Shown here: piece after piece, positions 11,701 to 23,971 of the stretch
Numbering within the stretch: position 1 is the stretch's first letter
How the letters are laid out: each line of letters opens with the position of its first letter
NCBI GenBank assembly: GCA_015499995.1
Contig: JADNRV010000014.1
Coordinates: forward strand, 1 to 64,000
Direction: 5' to 3'
Length of the DNA stretch: 64,000 nucleotides
Origin: Flammula alnicola
Taxonomy: Eukaryota; Basidiomycota; Agaricomycetes; Agaricales; Strophariaceae
Position numbers and translations under genes: made by a program
The notes under the pieces: generated by a model
What the model saw: only the letters and a program-made list of their open reading frames with translations
Database searches by the model: none
What the model was told of the DNA's origin: nothing

Positions 11701-13487
11701 AAACCGGGCTTTGGCAGCCGTATGGGAAGTAGGGGCTGAAAATAATTTATCAGCCAAGTCATACTCGGCATAGCTAGGAGGAGAGGTCCTGAGGTGGATG
11801 GATGCAGATATTTTGGATAAACGCAAGGGATTTATAAAAACCACTCCCGCAAAATCCATCGGACGAGAAAGGAATACGAATGCACAACGATAACAAGCAG
11901 TTGAGAATGAGAACTTCCGATCAGCCAGAAGTTGCTCAGCAAAAGGTGCACTTTCTGTGCGGCAAACTAGCACTGGGCCCTGAGGCGACAAATGCGATGT
12001 GCGCGGATGATTCCTGTGCATGTCCCACCAGATTCAGCAGCAGCTTCAACGCTCGCAGAAAAGCACCTTGGGCGGTAGGTACGCGAACGACCACTGACAG
12101 CACATCAGGAGTTGTGATCCAAGCTCCAAACAGGTATGTAGTGAGGACTTTCCAGATATGTATGCAACAAGTACTTTACGAGCGGATGGAAATGCACGGG
12201 CCACGCATTGCAACGGTTTGTGTGCCGATTGCGCCGTTCCGTTTGAGTTCCAGATTAGCAGGACTCGAGGAGAGGATGACGAGAATGTCACAAATGAGAT
12301 ATCTTGCCGGTATCCACCACAGAAGAGCCGCAGCACCGCCAAAAGAGACTCGAAGTCGGGTAGATAGTCCTTCCTAGAGACAACGAAAGGCAAAGCATCC
12401 TGTGAATAATGCAAGGATAGCCATTAAGTATCATGGAATCCACGTTTTAGCGGTGGAACTTCCGCACACCGCGCAGAGAACATAACGTGGCACTGGCGCG
12501 AGAGTTCAGAGAAACAATCGTGACCCTGAAAGACGACTTCCGATGCGAATGAGGTTCAGTGTTTCTGCGAGGCTGTGATAGGGCGAAGCTTAGCGGCAAT
12601 ATGACGCGATGTCGAAGGTAGATCGACCATTGCTACCGAATTCTTCTGAGCGACAAGAATGCTTGCAGAGGCATCGATATCCCGTTTTAGTTTCATCACA
12701 TTCATGGTGTCGGGCTGCGGAGTATACACCCGAACTTTAGTTGTCGGCACGAGATGGAGCTGACCCTCTGTCTGTTCACTCGCGACAATGTGCGATAACG
12801 TACTACGCCGCTGTGGACTCTTGGATTGTGGCCTCGAATGTGATCTGGCGCAGGTTAAGGGACTTGGAAGGAATCGAAAATCATCGACGATCATCGTGAT
12901 GGAGGTATGGGCGGTCAATTCAAATTCTCCGCATCATCGATATTTGGCCGTATTTGTCCGCACCGCCACTCTAAATTCTCCACGGCAGATCGGCATTGAG
13001 CAAGTGTTGAATATTGAGATTCCAAGTTGGAAACTCAGTCAAGCAACTTCACACAAAAAATGCGGTCAGAAAATTCAAGGAAAATATAGTTCGTCAGCAA
13101 GAAAAACAAAATAGTAGGCGTCGGAAGGAATGAGTGTTGGTTGAATTTTCTTTATTCTTTTAAAAGCCGGACTTACGTAATACAACTGCTTCGCTTGACC
13201 CTTCGAGGATTTGACTGTTGCTGTGCGTCGGATTCTGTGTGAACATGAATTCATTTGACAGGGCCACGCTTTTACCTCTTTCTGCCTTTTGCGGCTTGCT
13301 AAGAAAGGCGGGTTCTGCTCGCAGCCACCTCTGTGGCTCTTTGACACCCCCTTCCACCTTCTTGTGACTCTTTTGCCGGCTCTGGCCGACTTGTAGGCCT
13401 TTTGAGCCCGAATTCTGAACCTTTCATCGAGCTTGCGGGATCCTGCGGTTGAAGAAGGTCTGAAGGGTTGAATTGCTCGTTAGAAAC
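8709..13487. other. long gene-poor region
   Basis: Several 100-165-residue frames occur on both strands (for example 8901-9308, 11880-12377 +, 12556-12918 -). None has a recognisable motif, consistent splice sites or support from a neighbour. A short perfect inverted repeat at 11050-11119 is listed separately. The last ~100 bases are the probable promoter of the gene at 13488. Confidence 0.3.
11050..11119. repeat. 15-bp perfect inverted repeat, 40-base loop
   Basis: CAAGCCCCTTGTCAG at 11050-11064 is the exact reverse complement of 11105-11119. It could form a hairpin or be the ends of a tiny mobile element, but no target-site duplication is obvious. Confidence 0.5.
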
Positions 13488-15528
13488 ATGGCCGCAGCGT
13501 GTACCCCCACCCCCACTCTTACGAGGACCGATGTGACCACGTCGGAAAGCTCGACCACGACCGTGTCGGTGGTGACATCCACTTTACCTGGCTCAGTGTC
13601 CACCTCCGTCTTCCGCACGTGTGTCGCTCCGACTGGTTCAATCACATCTCCATGTGTTGTACAAGTAGCAACCTCATTCTTCACGTTTCCTGGTGTGTAT
13701 TGACACGTTCTAATTTCCAACCCATTCGCTGATATTTGTGCGGGCGGCCAGGAAATACAACACTCGTAACAGTCCCAGTTACAGTCCCAGTTGAGATACC
13801 CATCACACAGGTCGTCACCCTCTTTGGCTCGTCCTGCAGTAACTCCATCACCACAACTCCAGCGGATTCAGTTACCACCACCCCCACTCCAAGTTTGACC
13901 GATTCGTCGACAACGACAACGACAACTCCTGACTTCACTGTCAGCACCCCACCTCCCAGTTTAATAACCTCCAGCTCGATTGTGACCTCAGATGGGTCGA
14001 CATACGTTGCCGTGTTCACATCAACATCGACACTCCCACCTACGACGGTCTCAAGTACAGGCGGCCCTACCAGCTCTGCTCTGGATACTGCCAATGCCAA
14101 CAATCATAAAAAATCGAATAACGCTGGCGCTATCGCTGGAGGCGTTGTCGCAGGACTTGCCGCACTCCTTTTCCTCGGATTTTTAACCTGGAAGTTAATG
14201 TACGTTTCTACCCATGTGAGATACGATTTCCTAGGGTCCTCATTTTATTTATTTATTGCAGAAAAAAACAATCTGGATTCGACAATATATTTAACGGAGA
14301 GGATCGTACGCAGAACACGACTGGCCATTACAAGAAAAGAGTTCCAGAGTCCAAGCCATATGACTACGGCATGATCGGGCAGCAGAACGCTAATCCTATC
14401 AATATAACGCCCCCCAGCTCGCCTCCACCCACACAAGGGACTTTTGGGAATGACGTGGGCCAACAAGGGACTTCTGGGAACGACGTAGGCCAACAAGGAA
14501 ATTTTGGGAACAACGTAGGCCAACAGCCACCACAGACTACGCAGGGACAGGGTCCTTCAGGTAACTTCGGGAACAACGTGGGCCAACAGCCTCCACAGAT
14601 TACTCAGGGACAGGGTCCTGCGCCGCCTAACGTGCAACACCTCCGGAACCCCTCGCTTACGCCTCTGCTCGCTGGAGTGGCTGCAGTTGCGGGTGCCGCT
14701 GGAGCTGCCAGCGCCGTTAATTCGTCAGCCTCGAGACCGTCGACGTCTGGTTCATCTCAGCCATCCGGGCCGCAGATCACTTCGGCTAATACACAAGGCC
14801 AAGGATACCCACCTACGCAGTCTTCTAGTTACCCACCTGCGCTGCAGAACTGGGCCGCGGCCAATCAGGGGTATGGATCGGTGAATCCTGCTGGTGTTAC
14901 TACGAATGCGCAGGGCTTTGCCCCTGGCGCGGGCTCGCAGGCGGCGGGCCCGTCGAGCTCGATGGGGCATAATCCCAGTGCGGGCAGTGTTGGCTCGATT
15001 CCGTCGACATATTCGACGTCCTCGTCGGGCGCTGCTGGGGCGTACAACGTCGGCGTGCCTGCACTTGTGCCAGTCATAGTTGGTGCTGGTGTCAGGAATA
15101 ACAACAGGCAGCAGCAACAACAACAACAACAACGGCAACAGCAACAGCAACAACAGTATGAAGACCCCTTCGCGCGCACTGGAAGCCCCGTCAGCTTGCA
15201 AGAGCAGCGGATCCTGCAAGTGACCAACGCCGAGCCGTCCTCGCCGCTATACCCCCCTACCCCTGCGCGACAGTCCTACATCGGCGCATCGTACTACGCC
15301 AACCAGCCCGTGGCGTCCTCTTCGTCGTCGTCGTCTGCGGTCGCCGGACCGTCCGGGTCGTCTAATTCTTCCCAGCCCTCCAGCAGCGGGGTGGATGGGA
15401 AGGGCCGGCCGCTGAATACCAGGGGAGAGAAGGCGCCCCTCGTCCATCTCGATGGGGGGTTGTATCAGGAACCTGCGCCGGATGCTGAGCTGCCGGCTAG
15501 CCCTGCGCCTCCTGCGTATGCGATATGA
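13488..15528 (+). CDS. Mid2/SKG6-like single-pass surface protein with polyQ tail
   Basis: Three exons: 13488-13692, 13752-14199 and 14262-15528, 639 residues, all junctions in frame. Residues 1 to ~195 form a Thr/Ser-rich ectodomain with several Cys and no classical cleavable signal. One TM helix follows (NNAGAIAGGVVAGLAALLFL to LTWKL), then a basic stop-transfer stretch and KKQSGFDNIFNGEDR, typical of fungal Mid2/SKG6-type wall sensors. The long cytosolic tail has four FGN(D/N)VGQQ-type repeats, an Ala-rich patch, a Gln run at about 15108-15155 and a terminal PPAY. In the family the ectodomain is heavily O-glycosylated and probes the cell wall. That role is inferred here from architecture only. 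Confidence 0.75.
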
Positions 15529-15912
15529 GGTTGCTGAGTATACCTTTTGGTTGCGACGACGGTATGACGTTCAGTGCTATTTCCTTCTTTTACACACATC
15601 TTCTCCATCTGCTTTTTCTTTTATGTTTCATTGGTTTGGGCTTTTTGCTGTTCTTTACAATTACTCCTTATACTATATCCGTTGGTGTTTGTGGACGCTA
15701 GACACTGACCATTTCATTCTAACCATTTTCATCGTGCCAACAATTACCCACTTAACCTTAACCGCCCACGATTTTTGTTGTTTCATTACTTTTCTGCTTC
15801 ATTCTAATGAATGGTACTATCTACTCCTCGGACAATTTTTGATTATGGAGTTTATCGCATGTGACGAATATCATGACTTTTGGAAGCCTTTCGCATCTAT
15901 CTCACATAACCA
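15529..15912. other. intergenic, 3' flank of surface-protein gene
   Basis: T-rich sequence with no supported gene. It ends where similarity to the second UPF1 locus begins. Confidence 0.4.
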
Positions 15913-18051
15913 ACCAGAAGTTTCCCGAATCGACGAGAATTGAATAGCTAGGTCAGGATCATGGATGTGGCGCAGCAATTATTATGACTCAGCAGGCGGT
16001 GCCGATTTTGGCACTGGACGTCGCCTCTCAAACCAACCTTGTCTTCGTCAAACTCCCATCTTCTCAAACTCCCATTTTCAACATGGATTCTTTTGACAAC
16101 TTTCAATACGATTCTGCTTCTTCCTACGGCGGACTGGGCGTCGTAGACGACACATCCTCTGTATACACCGCAAATACCCAGGATAACACATCTTCTGTTG
16201 ATCTCTCCACACTTTCAGAGTACAACGGAGACGGTAATGGGCATACGCATCACCAAAACCCACAGAGCCCGGCGGGAAATACCCTTGATGAGGATTTCTA
16301 TGCTGTCTTGGATGATTTGAAGGACGAGGCTGCGGTCGATTTGCCGCCTCATGCTTGCAGGTGAGCATTATCTTTTTTTTTTCGTCAATGTCTGGAAATC
16401 TGACTTGGGCGGATCCAGCTATTGTGGCATTCATTCGCCAGCTTCGGTCGTCAAGTGTCTTGTCTGTTCCAAATGGTTCTGCAATTCTCGAGGGAACACT
16501 TCGGCCTCGCACATCGTCAACCATCTTGTGCGCGCTAAACACAAGGAGGTCATTCTCCATGCCGAGAGCCCTCTGGGTGAAACCACGCCGGAATGCTACA
16601 ACTGTGGCAGCAAAAATGTGTTCATGCTAGGCTTTATCCCAGCCAAGAGCGACACTGTCGTTGTTTTACTTTGTCGGTGAGTCAGCCTGTGGACCTAAAT
16701 AGAATTCTATGCTAACCCACACCGAAAGCCAACCTTGTGCTGCAATCTCGAAGGACATCTCGTGGAACGCCTCTCTGTGGGCTCCGTTGATCGACGACCG
16801 CTCTTTCCTGTCCTGGCTCGTGAAGCCTCCCAGCGAAACCGAGCAGCTACGATCTCGCCAAATCTCGTTCAACCAGATCAACCGCCTCGAGGACCTGTGG
16901 CGCGAGGACGCCAACGCGACGCTCGAGGACCTCCAGAAGCCAGGCGTCGACGACGAACCGCAGCCCATCTTATTGCGCTACGAGGACGCTTACCAGTATC
17001 AGAACATATTCGGCCCCCTCGTCAAGATCGAGGCGGATTACGACAAGCGGCTGAAGGAGAGCCAGACGCAGACGGATATCACGGTGCGCTGGGATCTTGG
17101 GCTGAACCAGAAGCGGGTTGCGTGGTTCTGTCTCCCGAAATTGGAGAGCGGGGAAGTGAGGTTGGCTGTTGGAGACGAGTTGAGGCTGAGGTACCAGGGC
17201 GAGTTGCATAAAGCATGGGAGGGTGTTGGGCATGTTATCAAGATTCCTAACAGTGAGTTCTACTGCTTGTGACGGCCTCTCAATTATTGACTTTCTGCTA
17301 GATGTCTCTGACGAGATCGGCTTGGAACTTCGAAGGACCGACGGCGTTCCAGCTGAATGCACGCACAACTTCGCTGCGGATTTCGTCTGGAAGTCTACCA
17401 GCTTTGACAGAATGCAACTTGCAATGAAGACATTCGCCGTCGACGAAAAGAGTGTTAGCGGATATATCGTAAGCATCTGTGCCCTACTACGTTTGCATAT
17501 ATACTCATTTGACTATAACACAGTACCACAAACTCCTCGGCCACGAACTCGAGCCTCAATCCCTGCGCACGCAAATGCCAAAGCGCTTTTCGGCCCCTGG
17601 CCTTCCCGAACTCAACCACTCGCAGATGTTCGCCGTCAAAAGTGTGCTCCAGAAACCCATCAGCCTGATCCAAGGCCCGCCTGGTACAGGAAAGACGGTC
17701 ACCTCTGCTTCCATCGTCTATCACCTGGCAAAGATGAACCCGGGCCAAGTGCTCGTCTGCGCGCCGTCCAACGTCGCCGTCGATCAGCTGACGGAGAAGA
17801 TCCACGCTACAGGGTTGAAAGTGGTGCGATTGATGGCCAAGTCTCGCGAGGCACTCGATTCGAGTGTGGCCTTCCTCACGCTGCACCAGCAGGTGGCGAA
17901 CAGCACGACGCACGTTGAGCTGCAGAAGCTGATCATGCTGAAGAACGAGCAGGGCGAGCTGAGTAGTAATGATGAGCGGAAGTATAAGACGCTGATAAGG
18001 CAGTGCGAGAAGGAGATTTTGAATGAGGGCGCGGGTGATCCGAGGTTGAGC
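15913..18051 (+). repeat. segmental duplication, copy 1 (5' two-thirds of UPF1)
   Basis: The segment aligns with 29699-31825 in the same orientation, including all four introns, so it arose by DNA duplication and not through an mRNA copy. Similarity starts around AGAAGTTTC-CGAAT upstream of the ATG. It stops abruptly after GATCCGAGGTTGAGC in the middle of an exon. The two copies start about 13.8 kb apart. Confidence 0.92.
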
Positions 18052-18090
18052 TCGGTGAGTTTCTTTTCTTTCGAGGCACGACTGACTTGA
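16083..18090 (+). CDS. truncated UPF1 paralogue lacking the second helicase domain
   Basis: Exons 16083-16360, 16419-16676, 16729-17252, 17302-17468 and 17524-18090 give 597 residues. The product keeps the Cys/His zinc domain that binds UPF2 in UPF1 proteins ([11 protein letters not shown] to [10 protein letters not shown]), the 1B/stalk region and the Walker A motif GPPGTGKT (~460-467). Relative to the full copy, a 27-base in-frame deletion near 18024 removes nine residues including ICCTC. Shortly after, the sequence departs and a 12-residue unrelated tail leads to a stop. The DEAT box, RecA2 domain (motifs III-VI) and SQ-rich tail are missing, so it cannot be an active helicase. Exons 2-5 differ from the full copy almost only at synonymous sites. 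If expressed, it could compete for UPF2. It may instead be a very young pseudogene. Confidence 0.85.
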
Positions 18091-19641
18091 TTGCAGGGAC
18101 AAGATACTTAAAAAGGTAAAATCTATTTATAAACGAGAAAAAACAGCCTTCTTCGCGGCACTCTCCCCTCTTTTATTTCCCGCACCGTCATAGTTTCTCC
18201 CCGCCCGAAGGCCATGGAATCGACGTGACGGGTTCAGTCCCGCCACGCACACACGCGGTAAGTGATGTGATCATAGTCATACCTGTATAAGTCGTACGTA
18301 GTTGCATGAATATAATCCTAGTTGCATGGGAAAACCGTAGCTCAGCGCCTTGCAGTTGAATATCAAATCAAGTCTACATACCGAGGACATGATGAGTCAA
18401 GTGCCGGTGCAACCCTGGCCACGGGCGCCTATTGGGTGTCAATCGTGTCGTATGCAGGAGTTCCCGAAGACTGTCATTGCCGAGAAACGTCCGCAGGATT
18501 CAGTCAGGCAGATTTCTATGGTATTGAGCAAAATCTTAGAACAGCATCAACAGCGGATAAAACAATGGTGAAACTTACCATAAAAATCTTTGTTCATCCC
18601 CTATACAGTCATAGTTTCTGTACACAAAGTGTCAGCATTTCGTCACTTTACAGGAGATGGTTGCAAACATACCTTGCAATCTCGAAGACTGTCATTGTCA
18701 TCTCTGGATTGTGTCTTCAATTCCTTTGTGACCTGATATTCAAAATAAGCGCATTTCAACATAACAGAAACAATAGATTTTCACCAAAATCATGTCGTGA
18801 ACACCACAACAATAACAACCAGCAATTGGCGACACAAGATGTGGGCGCTTAATTTCCGGATGCACATGTGAACCCCGGCCCACAACACTGAGCTCAGTAA
18901 CACTGATCCCCGGAAATCGAAATATGGTGTCAGAATTTCTACATGCAAAGTCAGTGTCAATGACAGATGATGTCGTATTGAAAACTTACTAGGAAACCCA
19001 AGCGCTGATACATCTGTCAAAAGTCGAAAGAGAAAAGCAAATAAGTGAACTCGGGCACACGGATTCCCGGAAGGCGAAATATGGTGTCGAGATAAAAGCC
19101 TAGTAAAATGTGAAATGAGCATGGAGCATTGAGAATATGGTGTTGAAAACTTACCAGCATACCCTGGAACCATCCGTCAAAGTGAAATGACCCCTTCAGG
19201 CTAATGTGGACGTGGGCTAGCGGCAGATTCACATCCAGAGGCAGAGGAGCCGAGTCCAGCACATGCCTCGAGTACCTCTTGCCTGGTCGGAATTAAGCGC
19301 TGAGGGAACAAAATGGTGTTGTGTGCATTAAATAGCACTGCAGTATCCAGATTTGATGTACGAGGTGAACACGGTTTGCATCTGAGAAGGAAAAAAGTTA
19401 ATGTTGGCACATGGATCAGACGTGGCATAACTCTTACTTTGAATGTGAAATCACCTCATGATAGCATTTGGCGGACGTCCAAATATGGTGTCAAATTTTC
19501 TACAGTCATAAATCAGCTTGAAAACTGTTAGAACAAAGCAAGGAACAAAGACTAAAACTTACTTTCAAGGTAAATACTTTGTCTCACTATTTCACCTCAG
19601 GAATTGGCAGCTTGATTTCGGTAGCAAACATCCGGCCGGGA
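18091..19641 (-). other. gene-poor region with degenerate short repeats
   Basis: The motif (A/C)AAATATGGTGTC recurs at about 18921, 19076 and 19481, with looser ATGGTGTTG copies near 19132 and 19311. Copies are often followed on the minus strand by GTAAGT-like donor sites. It may be a decayed, intron-rich repetitive gene on the minus strand. The Ulp1 transposon inserted into this stretch, which resumes after 24000. Confidence 0.3.
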
Positions 19642-19643
19642 TA

Positions 19644-19669
19644 CTGTACCATTTTAATTAATTCGGCCG
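19644..19669 (+). repeat. left terminal inverted repeat of Ulp1-DDE transposon
   Basis: 26 bp, matching the reverse complement of 23972-23997 except for one A/G difference. It begins CTGTACCATTTTAATTA and ends TTCGGCCG. Confidence 0.9.
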
Positions 19670-20071
19670 TCACGCGTCACAGGCACTTTGGACGTGGCCG
19701 AAATTGGACGGTTGTCCCAGGTCACAGCTAGAGTGGCCGACGGGACAAAACGAATTGTAATTAAGCCTTAAAAATACGCCAAAAATGAGCCGTAACCCAC
19801 GTAAAGTGCTCTAAATGTAAGAAATAGACCGTCTATCAAGAAACCTCTCCATCAGATGCATCCGAGTCATGACGCCAGAAGTCCTTGTAAAGGCGGTTCG
19901 GCCGTTTTCGGCGTTTCCCACGGCCCAGTTCTTTATCGCCTCCATCATCAACGCCATCGATCTCAGCCGCAGCACTGTCTTCAAACCTTTCTGCCTCTGC
20001 TTCTGCCTCAAACCCTCCTCCCATGCCGACCACATAGCCCTTTGGTGCCGTTTTCTTGACTATATTTTCAA

Positions 20072-23000
20072 TTACCGCCCGAACTGGAACGTCACTGTCA
20101 TCAAGGTCATCGTGATTGTCAACATGCTCGTCTTCAGGTTGTGGGACGTCCTCGGGGGTAGACTTGAGTCGCTCTCCTTCGAAGTGAGTTCTTCCCAAAA
20201 AGCTGGGTCCGTTTCTCGGAGGTTTCGTAACTTTGACCTTGCCGCGACTCCAGTCAAGCAATCATATGAGAGATTCCAATCCCGCACAACGCAGTTCTCG
20301 AAGGCCTGTAGCAATGGTGAGAAGAAATATTTGTCTCGATAAAAAGCGATTACTGACCTTCTTCACCAAAGCTTCCTTATTAATCGATTGATACGCATTC
20401 CATATCCACCGTGTACTTCGGTCTCTCATGACTGGCAACCGAGTATCAACATGCACGACACTCGCTCCTGACTTCAGCTGGTCCATAACCTCTGAAACGA
20501 CGTCCTCGTGGTAGGACCGCTTGACTGAGAGCTTGAAAGGCCTCTGTATACCAACATCACAAGGTCGAGCGACACTGGTGCACCCGCCGGGAATGAAGTC
20601 AAGGATTATTGTTGGGTGCGTTTTTCTGACCCACGCGCGAAATTCTTTTGATCGATGGACTGTCCAGACGTCAATTGACCAGAGGGATTTTTGTGAAGCA
20701 GGGAGGTTGAGGTCAAGCTTGCCTTTGTCGAAGTAGGGTGCAAGAATGTTGTTTACGAAGTCTTTCATAGTCTCAATGTTCGACCAGTACGTTCCTGTTC
20801 CCGATTCCTGAAGCAAAAACCCTTCATTGATGAGATCTTCATAGTTTGGAGCTGTTGGCGAGGGCCGAGAGCGATTTGTTTTGCCAGAGTAAATAGCTTG
20901 CATTGGCAGAACGGTCCCGTTAGACGCGACGGACACGAGAACGGTAAAAGCGCGCTTCTCTTCTCCTCCAAGAAGGGGTACCTGCTTGGATCCCGTCTCT
21001 GCCCATGTCATCTTGTCTCCAGGGGCATAGACAACCTGTGTTTGGTCGGAATTCACATATAGTATGGCTGGGATGTCTTCTTCTTTAATGAGGTACGCTT
21101 TTCGAAAGAAGGATTTCTCGCATTGATCCTCCCAGTCTAGAGGTTTTTTCTGGGCTGCCTGGGTTGCTTTCCGTTGTGACCACTGCATGGTTTCATGGAG
21201 CCAATGTCGCATGAATGAGTCGGATGCTCGAAAGGTCGAACCATCAACAAATTTCTTTGTCAGGATCACCGGGGCACTATTGAGAATGGTTGCCAGCATG
21301 ACACCACGCGCAGTGATGAGCGAGACACTTGCGCCTGTCCCTCGAATACCAGTTAGAAGGTGCTTCACTGTATCGACGACCTCTGGGTGGTTTGACTGGT
21401 ATGTAATTAGTTGTTGAATCATAATTTATAATGAACAAGCTTACAAGTACACCCTTTCGGCCAGCATTAGCATGTCCGGCTTCATTGCCTCGTTTAATAC
21501 GAGCCAGTGTTTTGTCAGACCACTTTGGCTTGTTGCCGGAACGATCGATCCACTCGTCAAGAGTTGTACGACTGAACTTCTCAAAGACCTTTGGATTTTG
21601 CTTCTTCAGCTCTCGTTCTATAGCTCGTGTACTCCAGTTTGGACCACCTGCCACTATTCGGGCACTTTCGATTTGCTGGAAGAGGAATGGTGTAAACCAA
21701 TTGTGGTATTTAGGTTTTTGTTCGGTGCGAAACGCCTTTCTTCCTTGCGGTTTTCTTGTATCATCCTTAAATTTTTTCTTCAAGGCACGAGCAGGTCGGC
21801 TTAGTTCAGCAACAGTGCCGCCTTGATCAAGCTTTGGAGGGTGTTTGAGGTCCATGTCGCGACGCTGATATTGACAAGGAACGATTAGTAATTACTAGGG
21901 CGTGAAAATGTGAGTCTTACTTGACGTTTGGTTCCTCCAGGACTTCGAAGGCCTGACTTGATTTCCAGATTCTTCATTTGCGCACGCTGAAGACGTTTGC
22001 GCTCTCGGTTCCGATCCCTTGTCTTCGCCTCTTGTTCATGTTTTGCCTTTTTCGAATGAAACTCCACATCTTCCTGCCGGTCTTTCACCTCTTCGTCCAT
22101 CCTGGCCAGATATTCACTTCGCTCTTCTTCGGTCGCTTTTCTGAAGAAATGAAGAAGACCTCGTGGCTGCTCATCCTTTCCCAGGGCTGCTCGGATGGAT
22201 GACGTTAACTTGGTTCGTGGTTTCTTCTCTGGGCTCGTTGAGGAGCTGCTCGTCTGATCATAACTGTAGCTTCGTTTCAGGGATATCTTCTCCGATTCAA
22301 CAGGACTTTCAGGTGGTGGGGTGTCTCTATTGGAGTCTGTGTCGTCTGATTCTGACATGTGGAAATCCGAGCTCGTTGAGTCGACTGGCTTCGCAAACCA
22401 TGAATTGATTCCATCGCAATCGGAAGCGAAAAGTGAGTCGTCAACTTTATCGGCTACTTCTCCATGTTCACCGTGAATCTGGGCATTGTTTCCAGGTGCT
22501 CCTGGGTCTCGGTCACTGCCAGCTGGTATATCTGTGCTAATATCCTAAAGATTAATTGTAAGCCACTTCCAGCTCGTAATGTGATCCTGACTCACTCTAT
22601 CTTTGTGGTAGTGTTCAGTGAGTCGGAGAAATATTTCAGCTCGACCGTCAAATAGATGATCTGGATCCATCAAGCGAGGCTTTCCGGGTGCAAGATGGTG
22701 TCGAAGTGCGTCCCAAGCTAACATCCCACATGAGAAGTTATCTTGCTGACTTGATATCGGTAGAATGTGGTTTGTGAATTGCACGCCTGCATGATAATCG
22801 GTCCACCAATCTATGACAGCACGGAGGTCGGCCGACATAGGGCGCCCATATGAATCACCATAAAGAAGCCGTTGTGTGTCGAAGTCGACAATTAGTGCAA
22901 CCCAGTGAACATTGTCCTGGTTTGCGATAGTAGCAAGGTACCTTTTCTCCCCAATAGCAAGATCCTCCCCACGTTGACGTATCCATTCATAGCATCTTTC

Positions 23001-23660
23001 GGTCACATACCCCTCTCGATTTTCGTAAGCATTGCCGAGTAGCAACATGAATGCGGTGTTCTCGACAAAACAATCCTCTTTTCCGGCGGCGAGAAGATCA
23101 TCATTCAAGATGTTGAGCATGATGAGTTCGTGGTCATCAGTAAGCCACTCTTTTGTGAAGTAAACAGAGAGCTGATGCAGGTTGATAGTGTCACGCAAGC
23201 CTTGCAGTCGGCCAGTCCATGGGATGTGCAAGAGGGCATTGAATGCTTGTCGAAGTGGTACGCTCTCTTTATCTTGGACTATCTGCCCTTTGAGGTTCTC
23301 AACCGCTGTTTTCCAGTTCTCCTGAAGTTTGCGCATGGATGAAAGGTGGACCCAGAATGAGACGAGCCACAGGGGGTATCTCCGCCCACCTGCTGTCGTG
23401 GGATGGGGGCATTGGATTGATTTGACAAGCCCAGTGTGGATGGACTGTTGGAGAGTTGAGAGGATATCATCGGGCAGTGAAAGAAGAGATGCTATCTCCT
23501 CAATATCATCTGTGGTTGGCGGCATCTCCGAGGCTTGCATGAGTCGAGTTGTGGTTGCGGGCGCCCATCCAGGCAAATCCACGGCAATGAATTCGCGGAC
23601 CGACAACGTGTTCGGGGGTAAGTGTTGCTGTATCTCGGGGGGGAATCTAACTGGTCTCAT
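20072..23660 (-). CDS. Ulp1-type protease fused to pogo-like DDE transposase
   Basis: Minus-strand exons 23660-22596, 22544-21921, 21864-21445, 21395-20358 and 20305-20072 give 1126 residues. All four introns are 49-56 bases, GT-AG and phase 0. Residues 1-355 are an Ulp1/C48 cysteine protease: H252 (VHW), D269 (GDS), Q305 and C311 (QQDNFSCG). C48 enzymes remove SUMO or related modifiers. A ~60-residue acidic linker and a Lys/Arg/Glu-rich coil follow. Next come a helix-turn-helix-like region (WSTRAIERELKKQ to LDEWIDR) and the DDE_1 catalytic core, with D820 (NSDQT), D945 (IDVW) and D983 (ARPCDVG), 37 residues between the last two. Near 20190 coding character moves to another frame that runs to 19836 and ends in a basic GRGKRRKR-type tail. 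I infer a one-base indel in a T-run. Confidence 0.85.
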
Positions 23661-23971
23661 GGCGTAGACACAACGTGCGCCTGTTGGAACGTTGAGGAGG
23701 GATGAAGCTTGCGTGTACAAAGGCCAAATTTTCTCTCCCTAAATTCCCCAATATCATTTTTTGATAAATTGTGGCTAATGGATTTAAGTATTTCAAATTG
23801 TTTGAGGAGATGCGAGGCTCGCTACTTGAGAGGTGCCTTGCAGCGCTAAACTCTTTTTGTCTACGGACGGCTGGCCGAATTTTACCTTGGCCGAATTTTG
23901 CCTCTTGTCCCATGTCACGGTCCTCTTGGCCGAAGATACAAATTCGTCCAAGTGGTCACAGGTCACAGCCC

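Noticed and set aside
14865..15227. Cys/Leu-rich minus-strand frames
   Set aside because: They are antisense readings of the Gln-codon run in the surface-protein gene.
16735..17211. Second long frame over the UPF1 exons, also seen at 30482-30958
   Set aside because: Shifted reading of GC-rich UPF1 codons; present in both copies only because the DNA is duplicated.
18180..18270. GGGTTCAGTCCCGCCAC resembling a tRNA T-arm
   Set aside because: T-stem pairing fails and no anticodon arm is found upstream.
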